Source of the DNA: Geobacter sp. UBA698
GTDB taxonomy: Bacteria > Desulfobacterota > Desulfuromonadia > Geobacterales > Pseudopelobacteraceae
Direction of reading: 5' to 3'
NCBI GenBank assembly: GCA_002298925.1
Contig: DBMM01000066.1
Span: 1 to 46,189, forward strand
Length of the DNA: 46,189 bases
The position numbers were made by a program, and so were the translations under genes. Position 1 is the stretch's first letter. Each line of letters begins with the position of its first letter. Below the pieces are notes generated by a model, which saw only the letters and a list, made by a program, of their open reading frames with translations, was not told where the DNA came from and did not search any database. This document shows, in pieces, positions 8,763 through 17,004 of this stretch.

Positions 8763-9365
8763 ATGAATGTTTCAACTGCAATACAGGAAAGACGTGCTGA
8801 GAAAATGTTCGACCCGGCATTTTCAATCAGCGAACAGCAGGTAACTGACCTGCTGGAAAAGGCTATACAGTCGCCAACAGCTTTCAATATCCAGAACTGG
8901 CGCATTGTGAATGTCAAAGACCCTGCTTTGCGGCAGAAGATTCGTGAAGTGGCCTGGAATCAGGATAAGGTAACTGATGCATCCCTCCTTTTTGTCCTTT
9001 GCGCCGACCTGAACGCCTGGTCCAAAGAGCCGGCACGCTATTGGGCCGGTGCACCGCAGATGTATCAGGATATGCTCATTCCTGCCATCGATAGCTATTA
9101 CCGAGACAAACCGCAGGTACAACGGGACGAAGCAATGCGCTCATGTGGACTGCTCGCCATGAGCATCATGCTGCTGGCTCAGGAACAGGGGTGGCACTCC
9201 TGTCCCATGGACGGATTTGATTTCGATGCCGTTGGGAAGCTGATCAATCTGCCAGACGACCATGTCGTCAGCATGATGATTGCGGTGGGCAGTCGCTCGC
9301 AGGAATCGTTCCCCCGGACGGGCAAGCTGCCGCTGACAGAAGTCTTTATTGAAAACTCATTCTGA
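8763..9365 (+). CDS. Nitroreductase family protein
   Basis: A 200-residue flavin-dependent oxidoreductase of the nitroreductase superfamily. The N-terminal ERRAEKMFDP and SPTAFNIQNWRIV segments correspond to the FMN-binding Arg and the SPS/NxQPW motif of the family; the C-terminal region includes MMIAVGSRS. It is cytoplasmic and probably reduces nitro, quinone or related compounds with NAD(P)H. Start ATG 8763 follows AAGGAG. It sits in a run of small redox genes transcribed the same way. Confidence 0.88.
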   Translation: MNVSTAIQERRAEKMFDPAFSISEQQVTDLLEKAIQSPTAFNIQNWRIVNVKDPALRQKIREVAWNQDKVTDASLLFVLCADLNAWSKEPARYWAGAPQMYQDMLIPAIDSYYRDKPQVQRDEAMRSCGLLAMSIMLLAQEQGWHSCPMDGFDFDAVGKLINLPDDHVVSMMIAVGSRSQESFPRTGKLPLTEVFIENSF

Positions 9366-9421
9366 ACCAGCAGCCTAATGAGACCGCCTGCACTTTTACG
9401 TAGACACGCAAGGAGCAGGAA

Positions 9422-10045
9422 ATGAAACTGATCAGACTGATCACTGCCATACTATTACTGCTGTTTTCAGGAGTGACCTTTGCCATGGCAACCGAAGAAG
9501 CCCCCTACACGGTTCTGAAAACAGACGATATTTTCGAGCTGCGCGAGTACCCGCCCCAGATCTTGGCGGAGATCATTGTTGACGGAGACCTGGAAGGCGC
9601 CGGCAACAAGGCTTTCAGACCACTTTTTCGATACATCTCCGGTGACAACAAATCACGTGGAAAGATTGCTATGACGGCTCCTGTTTCGCAGGAAAAGACG
9701 GGGGAGAAAATATCCATGACCGCTCCGGTCAGTCAGCAGAGTGTACAGGGAAAGTGGGCGGTAAGCTTTATGATGCCGGCTTTATATACTATGGAAAACC
9801 TGCCGATTCCCGATGATCCAAACATCAGGCTGCGGCAGGTACCGGCTAGACGTATGGCAGTAGTTCGATATTCCGGAACCTGGAGCGAGAAGAACTACCT
9901 TGAGAACAAGCAACGACTGGAAAACTGGATTCGGGAAAACGGATTCGAGATCAGCGGTGAACCGGTGTGGGCCCGCTACAATCCTCCCTTTACCCTCTGG
10001 TTTCTGCGCCGCAATGAGATTCTGATTCCGATCGCTTCGGAATAA
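9422..10045 (+). CDS. Exported SOUL haem-binding family protein
   Basis: A 207-residue protein with an N-terminal signal peptide (hydrophobic 5-20, probable cleavage near AMA, 20-22) and then a SOUL/HBP domain. The family signature is clear: YTVLKTDDIFELREYPPQ near the start, two MTAPV repeats, the SFMMPALY segment and a VVRYSGTWSE strand. Eukaryotic SOUL proteins bind haem or porphyrins, but bacterial roles are not well defined. The location is probably periplasmic. Start ATG 9422 follows AAGGAGCAGGA. Confidence 0.9.
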   Translation: MKLIRLITAILLLLFSGVTFAMATEEAPYTVLKTDDIFELREYPPQILAEIIVDGDLEGAGNKAFRPLFRYISGDNKSRGKIAMTAPVSQEKTGEKISMTAPVSQQSVQGKWAVSFMMPALYTMENLPIPDDPNIRLRQVPARRMAVVRYSGTWSEKNYLENKQRLENWIRENGFEISGEPVWARYNPPFTLWFLRRNEILIPIASE

Positions 10046-10072
10046 ACAGAAGATTGTCTTCAAGGAGATTAT

Positions 10073-10444
10073 ATGAACTTGAACAAACTGTTCCAGAAGC
10101 AAGGCCTGGGGGTCATGGCCACAGCATCTAAGGATGGTGCTGTCAATACTGCTGTCTACGCACGCCCGCACGTTGTAGATGAACTGACCTTGGTATGGGG
10201 AATGACCAATGGGAGAACTTACCGTAATATTTCCGATAACCCGCAGGCCTCATTCCTTTTCAAAGCTTCAGATCCAGGCTTCAGTGGTGTCCGTCTGGCT
10301 TTGGAACTGGTAAAGACAGAAGAGTCCGGGCCCATGCTGGCAAAAATCAAAGAAAACGCCGATGTTACCGTTGGCCCAGGTACCGGCGCTGCCGTAACCC
10401 ACGCGGCCTGGTTCTCAGTTACCGAAGTGCGCCCCCTTATTTGA
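10073..10444 (+). CDS. Pyridoxamine 5'-phosphate oxidase-like flavin-binding protein
   Basis: A 123-residue small split-barrel protein. LGVMATASKDGAVNTAVYARP at the N-terminus and GMTNGRTYRNISDNPQASF are typical of PNPOx-like FMN-binding domains. It is much shorter than true PdxH, so a general flavin or F420-type reductase or binding role is more likely than vitamin B6 synthesis. Start ATG 10073 follows CAAGGAGATTAT. The next gene starts directly after its stop codon, suggesting translational coupling. Confidence 0.85.
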   Translation: MNLNKLFQKQGLGVMATASKDGAVNTAVYARPHVVDELTLVWGMTNGRTYRNISDNPQASFLFKASDPGFSGVRLALELVKTEESGPMLAKIKENADVTVGPGTGAAVTHAAWFSVTEVRPLI

Positions 10445-10858
10445 ATGAAAGCGCCTCGGTTCCCACTCAGAGTGTTTTATGACGGCTCATGCATTGTCTG
10501 TGCAACCGAGATTGAACACTACTTGAAGAAAGACCATGATGATAAGCTGGTGGCAGTAGACATAAGCAGTCCCGATTTCAACCCGGCACCGTATCAGATC
10601 TCGCTCGTTGATTTCATGCACCAGTTGCATGCCATTGATCAGGATGGACTGGTTTTCAAAGGGGTCGACTCATTCTGTGCCATCTGGCAGGCATTCCCAT
10701 CCTCGACAATCTATGGTCTCATGGGGCGCATCATCCAATTACCGGCGGTAAACCGGTTAGCTCGCATCGGCTACTGGCTGTTTGCCCGTGTTCGACCATA
10801 TCTGCCAAAACGAAATCAATGTGACAGCGGGACCTGCAGTATTCATCATAAGAGGTGA
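10445..10858 (+). CDS. DCC-type thiol-disulfide oxidoreductase family (DUF393)
   Basis: A 137-residue protein of the DUF393/DCC family. The hallmark DGSCIVC (Asp13, Cys16, Cys19; DxxCxxC) lies at the N-terminus in FYDGSCIVCATEIEHY, and the helical C-terminal half contains the family segment LARIGYWLFARVRPYLPKR. Two extra cysteines sit at the very end (CDSGTC). Predicted thiol redox activity comes from the family name and motif only. The ATG directly abuts the previous stop codon, so it is probably coupled to the PNPOx-like gene. Confidence 0.88.
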   Translation: MKAPRFPLRVFYDGSCIVCATEIEHYLKKDHDDKLVAVDISSPDFNPAPYQISLVDFMHQLHAIDQDGLVFKGVDSFCAIWQAFPSSTIYGLMGRIIQLPAVNRLARIGYWLFARVRPYLPKRNQCDSGTCSIHHKR

Positions 10859-10875
10859 ACCATCAGAATATCAGC

Positions 10876-11346
10876 TTAAGAGAAGAACATTTGCTGACCT
10901 TCCAGAAACAGTTCAATCTTCTCCCGGTTCTTTCTGAACGGATTATGTCTTCCACTCAACCAATCTGATAGTTGTTCGGGATCACGGCCCATTGCCTCAC
11001 CCAGATGATCCAGGTTCATTCCCATTGCCCGCTTATACCATCCAAGCCTCCCCACTGTGTCATCCGGACAGTCGAACGGAATATAGCCTAGAAATTTGAT
11101 AATCTTTGGATTATATTGCAGTTCTGGCTCAACTCCGTGTTCCCAATTCCAGATAGAGGACTCGGTGACGCCGATGATCTCCGCTACTTCTCTCTGGAGG
11201 AGACCGAGGTCCATTCGTCGTTTGCGGATGTGGTCACCGATGGTCACGGGATTGGTGGGATAGCCGGGGAGTGGTTGTTTTTCGAGGGGAATTTCGATTG
11301 AGAACGAGTGCCGTTTTACATAAGAATCGTAGAGAAAGGTTAACAC
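10876..11346 (-). CDS. Double-HTH XRE-type regulator, copy 1
   Basis: A 156-residue protein with two helix-turn-helix units. The first (about 36-85) is TIGDHIRKRRMDLGLLQREV...VTESSIWNWEHG and ends FLGYIPFD; the second (about 95-150) is LGWYKRAMGMNLDHLGEAMG...LSDWLSGRHNPF. The start is GTG (complement of 11344-11346), shared in position with copy 2. Near-identical copies lie at 24644-25129 and 42320-42802 and a remnant at 18033-18123, all on the minus strand. Its upstream region shares a palindrome and hairpin with copy 2, suggesting autoregulation. Targets are unknown. No comM tail follows this copy. Confidence 0.88.
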   Translation of the reverse strand: MLTFLYDSYVKRHSFSIEIPLEKQPLPGYPTNPVTIGDHIRKRRMDLGLLQREVAEIIGVTESSIWNWEHGVEPELQYNPKIIKFLGYIPFDCPDDTVGRLGWYKRAMGMNLDHLGEAMGRDPEQLSDWLSGRHNPFRKNREKIELFLEGQQMFFS

Positions 11347-11376
11347 ACCCCTGAATTTGCCAGGTAGTCCTTAAAT

Positions 11377-11404
11377 AACAGGCTGTTACACTCAGACAGA
11401 GTGT
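11377..11404. promoter_or_regulatory. Palindrome and hairpin upstream of double-HTH copy 1
   Basis: An 11-base palindrome AACAGGCTGTT (11377-11387) is followed at once by a hairpin with arms ACACTC and GAGTGT around the loop AGACA (11388-11404). The same arrangement lies upstream of copy 2, where the hairpin arms differ but still pair. It is a candidate autoregulatory operator or element end. Confidence 0.5.
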
Positions 11405-11427
11405 GAAGCTTTCCAATTAGGTGCCAT

Positions 11428-12114
11428 ATGACGATTACGCTCGCATTTGATGTTTATGGAACCCTCATCGATACTCATGGTGTCGTAGTGGCATTGGAAA
11501 AACATGTGGGTAATAAAGCACCTGAGTTTTCTCGCACCTGGCGTGAAAAGCAGTTAGAATATTCATTCCGGCGAGGATTGATGCAGAATTACGAAAACTT
11601 CGCCAGATGCACCAGCGACGCTCTCGATTATACGTCTTCATATTTTAAAGTCTCTATGAGTGAAAAAGACAAACAAGAATTGTTGGACGCGTATAAAGTC
11701 TTGCCCGCATTCGATGATGCAAAAGAAGGGTTGGAGCGGGCAAAGAAATCAGGATTTAGAATGTTCGCATTCTCAAACGGTAGTGCCAATGCAGTGGAAA
11801 CCTTACTGACACATGCCGGCATTAGGGACTATTTTCTCGGGGTTGTGAGCGTAGATGAAGTCAAAACTTTTAAGCCAAATCCTGGAGTCTATTGCCATTT
11901 TTTGAGAAGAGCCGCAGCAACCGGTGCAGATGCATGGCTCATCTCAAGCAATCCGTTCGACGTAATAGGGGCGTTATCATCAGGAATGCGGGCTGCGTGG
12001 GTCAAGCGTTCACCAGAGGCGTTATTCGATCCATGGGGAATTGAGCCGACCTTGACCGTAAGCTCTCTTCTGACCATAGGTGAACAGATTGACCAGGAAT
12101 GCAGAAAAGCCTAA
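11428..12114 (+). CDS. Haloacid dehalogenase, type II (HAD superfamily)
   Basis: A 228-residue hydrolase resembling (S)-2-haloacid dehalogenases. Motif I is FDVYGTL with nucleophile Asp8; motif II is the FSNGS segment, motif III the Lys in VKTFKPNP, and the fourth region SSNPFDVIGAL matches the SSNxxD pattern of type II enzymes. A helical cap lies between motif I and II. The expected reaction is hydrolytic removal of halide from 2-haloacids, though many relatives have other substrates. It lies directly to the right of double-HTH copy 1 and converges with the next gene, the stop codons overlapping by four bases. Confidence 0.85.
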   Translation: MTITLAFDVYGTLIDTHGVVVALEKHVGNKAPEFSRTWREKQLEYSFRRGLMQNYENFARCTSDALDYTSSYFKVSMSEKDKQELLDAYKVLPAFDDAKEGLERAKKSGFRMFAFSNGSANAVETLLTHAGIRDYFLGVVSVDEVKTFKPNPGVYCHFLRRAAATGADAWLISSNPFDVIGALSSGMRAAWVKRSPEALFDPWGIEPTLTVSSLLTIGEQIDQECRKA

Positions 12115-12410
12115 ACCGTGCAGGCTCCACTAGTACATGCCAAGTTAAGCCCTTCTTTTTCAATGCCTTGCAAAGCTATTGAAGTCGTTACTCCGGCATT
12201 CACTGCAGATGCGACATCAACTGCCTGGATTATCGCTTCCTGTGGGATGCCACTTTCAAGAGCACGACGGATACGCCCACCACTGCAGGCTATACAACCG
12301 CGAGTCACGGTAACTGCAAGGCCAATCAACTGCTTTTCCCGATCTGTCAGGTGATCTGGCCCATGGGTGGTTTCGAGCATTTTCTTGGCAGCAAAATCTT
12401 CGAATTTCAT
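12111..12410 (-). CDS. Carboxymuconolactone decarboxylase/AhpD-like protein
   Basis: A 99-residue all-helical protein of the CMD/AhpD family. I start it at the ATG complementing 12408-12410, preceded by CGGAGGT; the longer reading frame has a non-homologous lead. The motif C39-I-A-C42 fits the redox CxxC of AhpD-like proteins, but the His usually four residues later is Arg46, so the proton relay may be altered. The C-terminus has two more cysteines (ACTSGACTV). It is monocistronic and convergent with the haloacid dehalogenase. Confidence 0.85.
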   Translation of the reverse strand: MKFEDFAAKKMLETTHGPDHLTDREKQLIGLAVTVTRGCIACSGGRIRRALESGIPQEAIIQAVDVASAVNAGVTTSIALQGIEKEGLNLACTSGACTV

Positions 12411-12492
12411 TGAAAATACCTCCGCTTTTGAAATTATACACTCAAAATATGACGCTAGAATCAATTGTGAAGTGACAAGGACGATCTCATAC

Positions 12493-13749
12493 TTACAAAT
12501 AAAGCAAGTATTTATCTCTAGTTTTTCTAAATACTTCCAAATCACCACGCCAACGAATTACCGTCTCTTCAGGTGTTTTTAGTCTCCCCGTTAACTGATG
12601 CCAGATCTCGTTATCTCCTACCTCAGCGGCAAACCCATCGTAAGCGTGGAAAGTTTTCGAGTTTGTTTCCGAAAATGCCTGTAGGAGCTGCATTCCAGCC
12701 AAAATCGGGTCCATCTCATTCCGTTTAGTTAAAGTCACTTGAACACCATAACAGACCTTTCCGGCATACGGGTGAGGTGCGACCGGGGTGAATTTACAGG
12801 GGGTAAAAACAAGTCCTTTTATGCCGCGTGTAGCAAGATTTGCAATGACCGCATTATTATTCACCCACGGAGCACCATAAACCAGAAATGGCTGATCGGT
12901 GCCGCGACCGACGGATAGATTCGTTGATTCCAGCATTCCGAGCCCGGGATAAAGGATCGCCGCTGTCAGGCTGGTCATGTTCGGAGACGGATTAATCCAG
13001 TTCTGGCCTGTCTCATCAAAATACATATCCCTGCGCCACCCCTGCATTGCAATTACCTTCAGGCTACAGCCGATTCCAAACTCGGAGTTGAACAGTTTAG
13101 CAAGTTCGCCGACCGTCATGCCATGACGAGTAGGTATCGGATGAATTGACGTGAGAGAACCGCATCCGTTGGTTTTGGGATCTAGCAATGTCCTCGGTAT
13201 GGCTCCGCCAACATCAATTCCACCAATCGGGTTTGGCCGATCCAGGACGATAAACTCGATTCCAGCTTGACGTGCGGCCTGCATGGCAAGCGAAAGCGTG
13301 CCAATGTAGGTATAGAAGCGGGTACCAATATCCTGGATGTCAAATACCAGCACGTCGATGCCAAACAACATTTCCGGCAGCGGACGGCAGGAAGCTCCGT
13401 AAAGGGAATAGATTGGCAAGCCGGTGGTGATATCAACACCAGACGCATACTTCTCATCATCAACTCCTCGTATGCCATGTTCTGGACTGAACAAAGCTAC
13501 GAGGCGAACTCCCTGAGCATTCTTGATAACATCAATGGTGCTTCTGCCATCACTGGAGCGACCGGTCTGATTTGTAATGAGCCCGACTCTTTTGCCCTGC
13601 AGCACATCAAATTTTCTGGCGGCCAGTACATCGATGCCATTCAAGACATTCACTCGCGAAGCGGCTGCCAACGTTGTCGTTCCGTAAATAAGATGCAGAA
13701 CGCATATTAGAATAATACATCGCTGAAGCATTTTTGATTTAAGTATCAT
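12493..13749 (-). CDS. DUF1343 family, NamZ-like exo-muramidase
   Basis: About 418 residues with an N-terminal signal peptide, then a DUF1343 domain. Characterised DUF1343 members (NamZ, GH171) release terminal N-acetylmuramic acid from peptidoglycan fragments. Family segments seen: GKRVGLITNQTG, FSPEHGIRG, LVFDIQDIGTRFYTYI, VLDRPNPIGG and PTRHGMTVGELA. ATG 13749 and ATG 13731 are both possible starts; neither has a strong ribosome site. With the former it overlaps the upstream gene's stop, suggesting coupling. Predicted periplasmic; likely cell-wall recycling. Activity is inferred from family only. Confidence 0.88.
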   Translation of the reverse strand: MILKSKMLQRCIILICVLHLIYGTTTLAAASRVNVLNGIDVLAARKFDVLQGKRVGLITNQTGRSSDGRSTIDVIKNAQGVRLVALFSPEHGIRGVDDEKYASGVDITTGLPIYSLYGASCRPLPEMLFGIDVLVFDIQDIGTRFYTYIGTLSLAMQAARQAGIEFIVLDRPNPIGGIDVGGAIPRTLLDPKTNGCGSLTSIHPIPTRHGMTVGELAKLFNSEFGIGCSLKVIAMQGWRRDMYFDETGQNWINPSPNMTSLTAAILYPGLGMLESTNLSVGRGTDQPFLVYGAPWVNNNAVIANLATRGIKGLVFTPCKFTPVAPHPYAGKVCYGVQVTLTKRNEMDPILAGMQLLQAFSETNSKTFHAYDGFAAEVGDNEIWHQLTGRLKTPEETVIRWRGDLEVFRKTRDKYLLYL

Positions 13750-14263
13750 GAGCCACAAGGCGGTCTGTTTCTAATATGCCAGCAATCGAATTGAGCAGAC
13801 CCAGTAATGCTGTATGCCTGTTCAGATAGTATCGTGTCGTAGATTCTGCGGGGTCTCCGGTATGAATTCCCAGAATATCGAAACCCTTAGTCGCAATAAG
13901 AGCAGCATCGGCAATGCCATCGCCAAACAACACCGCTCTGTATATTCCGTTCGACTGAAGCGCTTTTGCAAAGACTGATCCTTCATTCGCCATCTGTGAG
14001 GAATCCAGACTGAATAACGGCTCAAAACCTAGAATATCTACGGCATTCACACTTGGATTGCGGGTAATGGCAGCTACCTTGCCCAGATGCGAAAGTTTTT
14101 CCAAGATTGATCGTGTTGCCTCGTTGATATCGGTAGGTGAGGAGTTTGAACCTGAAGCGGAGGCCAGGCTGTCTAGGTTGAATACGAATACCGTTTCCGG
14201 CATTACATAACGGGATATGGCTTGTAATCCTTCAGGACTGAAAATATCAATAGCAGACTTCAT
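13739..14263 (-). CDS. Short HAD-like protein, degenerate trehalose-phosphatase-like
   Basis: 174 residues with an HAD-type layout: FVFNLDSLAS (27-36) occupies the place of motif I, ITRNP (66-70) of motif II, and FGDGIADA (113-120) of motif IV. The end (VLFGDGIADAAL followed by an alternating strand and the ESTTRYYLN segment) resembles OtsB-type phosphatases. The nucleophile Asp of DxD is Asn29 here (N-L-D31), and the protein lacks a cap domain, so catalysis is doubtful. It lies immediately upstream of, and overlaps, the NamZ-like gene. It may be a regulatory pseudoenzyme or decaying gene. Confidence 0.55.
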   Translation of the reverse strand: MKSAIDIFSPEGLQAISRYVMPETVFVFNLDSLASASGSNSSPTDINEATRSILEKLSHLGKVAAITRNPSVNAVDILGFEPLFSLDSSQMANEGSVFAKALQSNGIYRAVLFGDGIADAALIATKGFDILGIHTGDPAESTTRYYLNRHTALLGLLNSIAGILETDRLVAHDT

Positions 14264-14294
14264 AGCGTATTACTCTCCAACCCGGTAAAAATCA

Positions 14295-14762
14295 TTATTT
14301 CCCATGCATCGGCTGCGGCTTGATATTTTCTGCGCCGAGTAGGCGAACCATCAGCTTCATGCCTTCTTCTATATGCGTAAACTCCTCCTGATTTAATCGA
14401 TCAAGGCCTTTGATAAGCATTCCCTGCGCAACTTCGGGAGATTTCGCCGCAACTTTCTGTCCGTTTTCGGTAAGGGTAAGTTCTATCGAACGACGATCCT
14501 GAGTTGACCTGTTCCTGGCAACCAGACCTTTCAGTTCAAGACGGTCAACAATACCCACTACCGTTGCCGGATGAAGATACATTTGCCGAGCCAGGTCGGA
14601 AACCCTGAGTGGTGATGTATCGGCAAGCAACTTGATCGCCCAGAGTTGCGGCCCGGTCAACCCGGTGACTTTTTCGGCATTCTTCGAATACTCGTTGATC
14701 GCCTGAAAAACCCGCCTGAGATTATCGATGATTTCCAGCCTTGTTCCAGCCCGGTTCCCCAT
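14295..14762 (-). CDS. MarR family transcriptional regulator
   Basis: A 155-residue winged-helix regulator. The core TGPQLWAIKLLADTSPLRVSDLARQMYLHPATVVGIVDRLELKGLVAR is a standard MarR helix-turn-helix and the wing follows with RSTQDRRSIELTLTENG. It starts at ATG (complement of 14760-14762) with AGGAG upstream and is transcribed away from the Pal-like lipoprotein gene. The 170-base divergent region contains a TTTGCA-A-TGCAAA palindrome of the type MarR proteins bind, so it probably represses itself or the lipoprotein. The ligand is unknown. Confidence 0.9.
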   Translation of the reverse strand: MGNRAGTRLEIIDNLRRVFQAINEYSKNAEKVTGLTGPQLWAIKLLADTSPLRVSDLARQMYLHPATVVGIVDRLELKGLVARNRSTQDRRSIELTLTENGQKVAAKSPEVAQGMLIKGLDRLNQEEFTHIEEGMKLMVRLLGAENIKPQPMHGK

Positions 14763-14791
14763 GAAAACTCCTGATAGTCATGAAATAGATG

Positions 14792-14820
14792 TTGACAAAA
14801 TAGTTTGCAATGCAAATAAT
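14792..14820 (+). promoter_or_regulatory. Candidate promoter with MarR-type operator
   Basis: TTGACA (14792-14797) and AATAAT (14815-14820) are 17 bases apart on the plus strand, directed toward the Pal-like gene. Between and touching them is the palindrome TTTGCA-A-TGCAAA (14804-14816), placed where a bound MarR dimer would block RNA polymerase. The resulting leader would be about 100 bases. Confidence 0.5.
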
Positions 14821-14931
14821 TGCTGACACCAATCGTGTCGTCAAAATATACGATGGCAACCACAAAGTAAACGCATTTTAGCTGAGACACATAAGCAGAT
14901 GTATCATATTCATACTGAAAAGGAGATCAAC

Positions 14932-15537
14932 ATGAAGCGTCAGGTAGTCGGATTTTGGGTTGCCGGAGCAGTGGCAGTTATGGTGTCTGGCGGCTGCGCC
15001 AGCAAGGAAGTGGTGAAAAGTGATGAGCAGTTGAAGCCGACTGTCTCAGCAGCACAGACAGCAGCGGCCAAACCTGCTGCACAGCAAGTGACAAAGCCTG
15101 ATTCAGCTAAAGACAAGCAAATAATCCCGGCTGGAAACCAACAGGCAACCAAGAATGCCACCAGCAGCGCCAGTTCTGCTAAAACGTCAGGAACTGAAAG
15201 CCTCAAAGCTACTCTGGAAAAAATATATTTTGATTTCGACTCAACAAATCTATCTGAAAAATCCCGTACCAGCCTGACCAAGAATGCCGAGCTCCTGAAA
15301 AAGAATCCGACGGCTAAGATCACCATCGAAGGGAACTGTGACGAACGGGGCTCGGAAGAATACAACCTCGCGCTCGGCGAAAAGAGAGCCAAAGCTGCGG
15401 CCAAGTACCTGACCACCCTGGGTGTTGCCGAAGACCGTGTTGCCACTATTAGCTATGGCAAGGAAAAACCGGCTGATGCGGGTCATGACGAAGCTGCCTG
15501 GGCAAAGAACCGACGTGACGAATTCGTGCTGCAGTAG
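14932..15537 (+). CDS. Pal-like peptidoglycan-associated lipoprotein (OmpA C-terminal domain)
   Basis: A 201-residue lipoprotein. The start is ATG 14932 with AAAAGGAGATCAAC; an in-frame ATG at 14899 lies before that ribosome site. The signal ends VSGGC, then a long low-complexity Ala/Lys/Gln/Ser linker (about 30-95), then an OmpA-type domain with IYFDFDSTNLSEKSR, IEGNCDERGSEEYNLALG and EKRAKAAAKYL, containing the Asp and Arg that bind diaminopimelate in peptidoglycan. It anchors outer membrane to cell wall. It stands alone between a MarR gene and a clear terminator; no Tol genes are adjacent, so it may be an accessory Pal. Confidence 0.9.
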   Translation: MKRQVVGFWVAGAVAVMVSGGCASKEVVKSDEQLKPTVSAAQTAAAKPAAQQVTKPDSAKDKQIIPAGNQQATKNATSSASSAKTSGTESLKATLEKIYFDFDSTNLSEKSRTSLTKNAELLKKNPTAKITIEGNCDERGSEEYNLALGEKRAKAAAKYLTTLGVAEDRVATISYGKEKPADAGHDEAAWAKNRRDEFVLQ

Positions 15538-15551
15538 AAATAGTCTCACTG

Positions 15552-15597
15552 AAGCCCCCATCCTTGAGTTGCATGCCAACAGGGTGGGGGCTTTTTT
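15552..15597 (+). terminator. Intrinsic terminator after Pal-like gene
   Basis: AAGCCCCCA and TGGGGGCTT form a strong GC stem, followed directly by a run of six T. It begins 15 bases after the stop codon of the lipoprotein gene and separates it from the ClC gene. Confidence 0.85.
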
Positions 15598-15618
15598 GTG
15601 CTCGAAAACAGGTCGTAA

Positions 15619-16986
15619 ATGCAAAGAAAAATAATTGAACAGGTTACGCTCCTGGCCAGTGTCATAAAATGGACCTGCTATGCCTCCGTTGTCGGAGTGC
15701 TGGTCGGCTGCGGCACCGCTGCATTCCTGCAGACCTTGGCATGGGCGTCAGGACAGTTTTCACGGATTCCTGACTTCTACCTGCTACTCCCGGTGATACT
15801 GGTTATATGCAGCACCCTAGTTACCTGGCTCGCTCCCGATGCCGCCGGTCATGGCACAGAAAAGGTCATTGAAGCGGTCCACAAACGGATGGGCGATATT
15901 CCGCTGATGGTTGTGCCGATAAAGCTGGTTGCCACGGTTATTACTCTGGCTGGTGGCGGCTCTGCCGGCAAGGAAGGTCCGTGCGCTCAAATCGGTGCTG
16001 GTCTTGCTTCGGCATTCGGCAGGTTGCTGAGACTTGAAGGTGTGGATCGACGCAAACTGGTTATCTGCGGGATCAGCGCAGGTTTCGCAACGGTATTCGG
16101 TACTCCGATTGCGGGAGCGCTGTTTGGTGTAGAGGTGCTGGTCCTGGGACAGATGATGTACGATGTACTGTTTCCGTCGTTTGTTGCCGGGATCATCGGA
16201 TTCCATGTGGCAACACAACTGGGCGTTAACTACCCGCACCTGGCTGCCAAGATCATTCCGCTTGCCACCAGTTGGAGCTTTGCGGAAATGATTCTGCTTG
16301 GTGTCTGGTGCGGCCTGATTGCGCTGATTTTTATCGAAATCATGCAGCTAAGCCAGCGGCAGTTTGCAAGGCTTTCCTGGCCTGGAGCAACAAAAGCTCT
16401 CCTGGGTGGGGTACTTCTGGTTGCTATTGGCAAGACGACTTCGACCAGCTATCTCGGTTTGGGTCTCGACTCGATTGAAGCAAGTCTGAATGGTGTGGTG
16501 CTACCGGTCGGGGCTCCGTTCATGAAGGCGATTACCACCGCCATCACGCTCGGCTGCGGAGGAAGTGGCGGAGTTGTCACTCCCATATTCTTCATCGGCA
16601 CTGCAGCCGGTAACCTGTTTGCCTACCTGTTCCATGAACCTCTGGTGGCAACGTTTTCTGCCATAGGAATGGTCGCTGTTCTAGCCGGAGCTGCAAACAC
16701 TCCGATTGCCGCATCGGTGTTGGCCATAGAGCTGTTCGGAGCTGGCATTGCGCCACATGCGGCGGTCGCCTGTATGGTCAGCTTCCTGATTGTCGGCTAC
16801 CGCAGCATTTATCCCAGCCAGGTATTGGGGATGCAGAAAAGTACTTCATTGAAGGTGACAACAGGCAAACCGATCTCCGAGTTTGAGCAAGCGGATGTTC
16901 AGCATCGCAAAACATCGATGCTTGGTTTGTTTGCGAAGGGTGTCAAGGCAGCACGGCGCAAAGATGATAAAAGTGGTAGTCCCTGA
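15619..16986 (+). CDS. ClC-family chloride channel or antiporter
   Basis: A 455-residue integral membrane protein of the ClC family. The anion-binding motif GKEGP appears in GSAGKEGPCAQIGAGL (about 115-130) and the last motif in GSGGVVTPIFFIGTAAG, where GGxFxP is altered to GGVVTP. The first (GSGIP-type) motif appears as AAGHGTEK. About ten or more hydrophobic segments are visible. Its ATG at 15619 lies 22 bases after the terminator. Whether it is a channel or a Cl/H antiporter cannot be decided; the usual gating Glu of GKEGP is kept. The C-terminus has a short charged tail and no CBS domains. Confidence 0.92.
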   Translation: MQRKIIEQVTLLASVIKWTCYASVVGVLVGCGTAAFLQTLAWASGQFSRIPDFYLLLPVILVICSTLVTWLAPDAAGHGTEKVIEAVHKRMGDIPLMVVPIKLVATVITLAGGGSAGKEGPCAQIGAGLASAFGRLLRLEGVDRRKLVICGISAGFATVFGTPIAGALFGVEVLVLGQMMYDVLFPSFVAGIIGFHVATQLGVNYPHLAAKIIPLATSWSFAEMILLGVWCGLIALIFIEIMQLSQRQFARLSWPGATKALLGGVLLVAIGKTTSTSYLGLGLDSIEASLNGVVLPVGAPFMKAITTAITLGCGGSGGVVTPIFFIGTAAGNLFAYLFHEPLVATFSAIGMVAVLAGAANTPIAASVLAIELFGAGIAPHAAVACMVSFLIVGYRSIYPSQVLGMQKSTSLKVTTGKPISEFEQADVQHRKTSMLGLFAKGVKAARRKDDKSGSP

Positions 16987-17004
16987 CTAGGAACATATCT
17001 CAGC

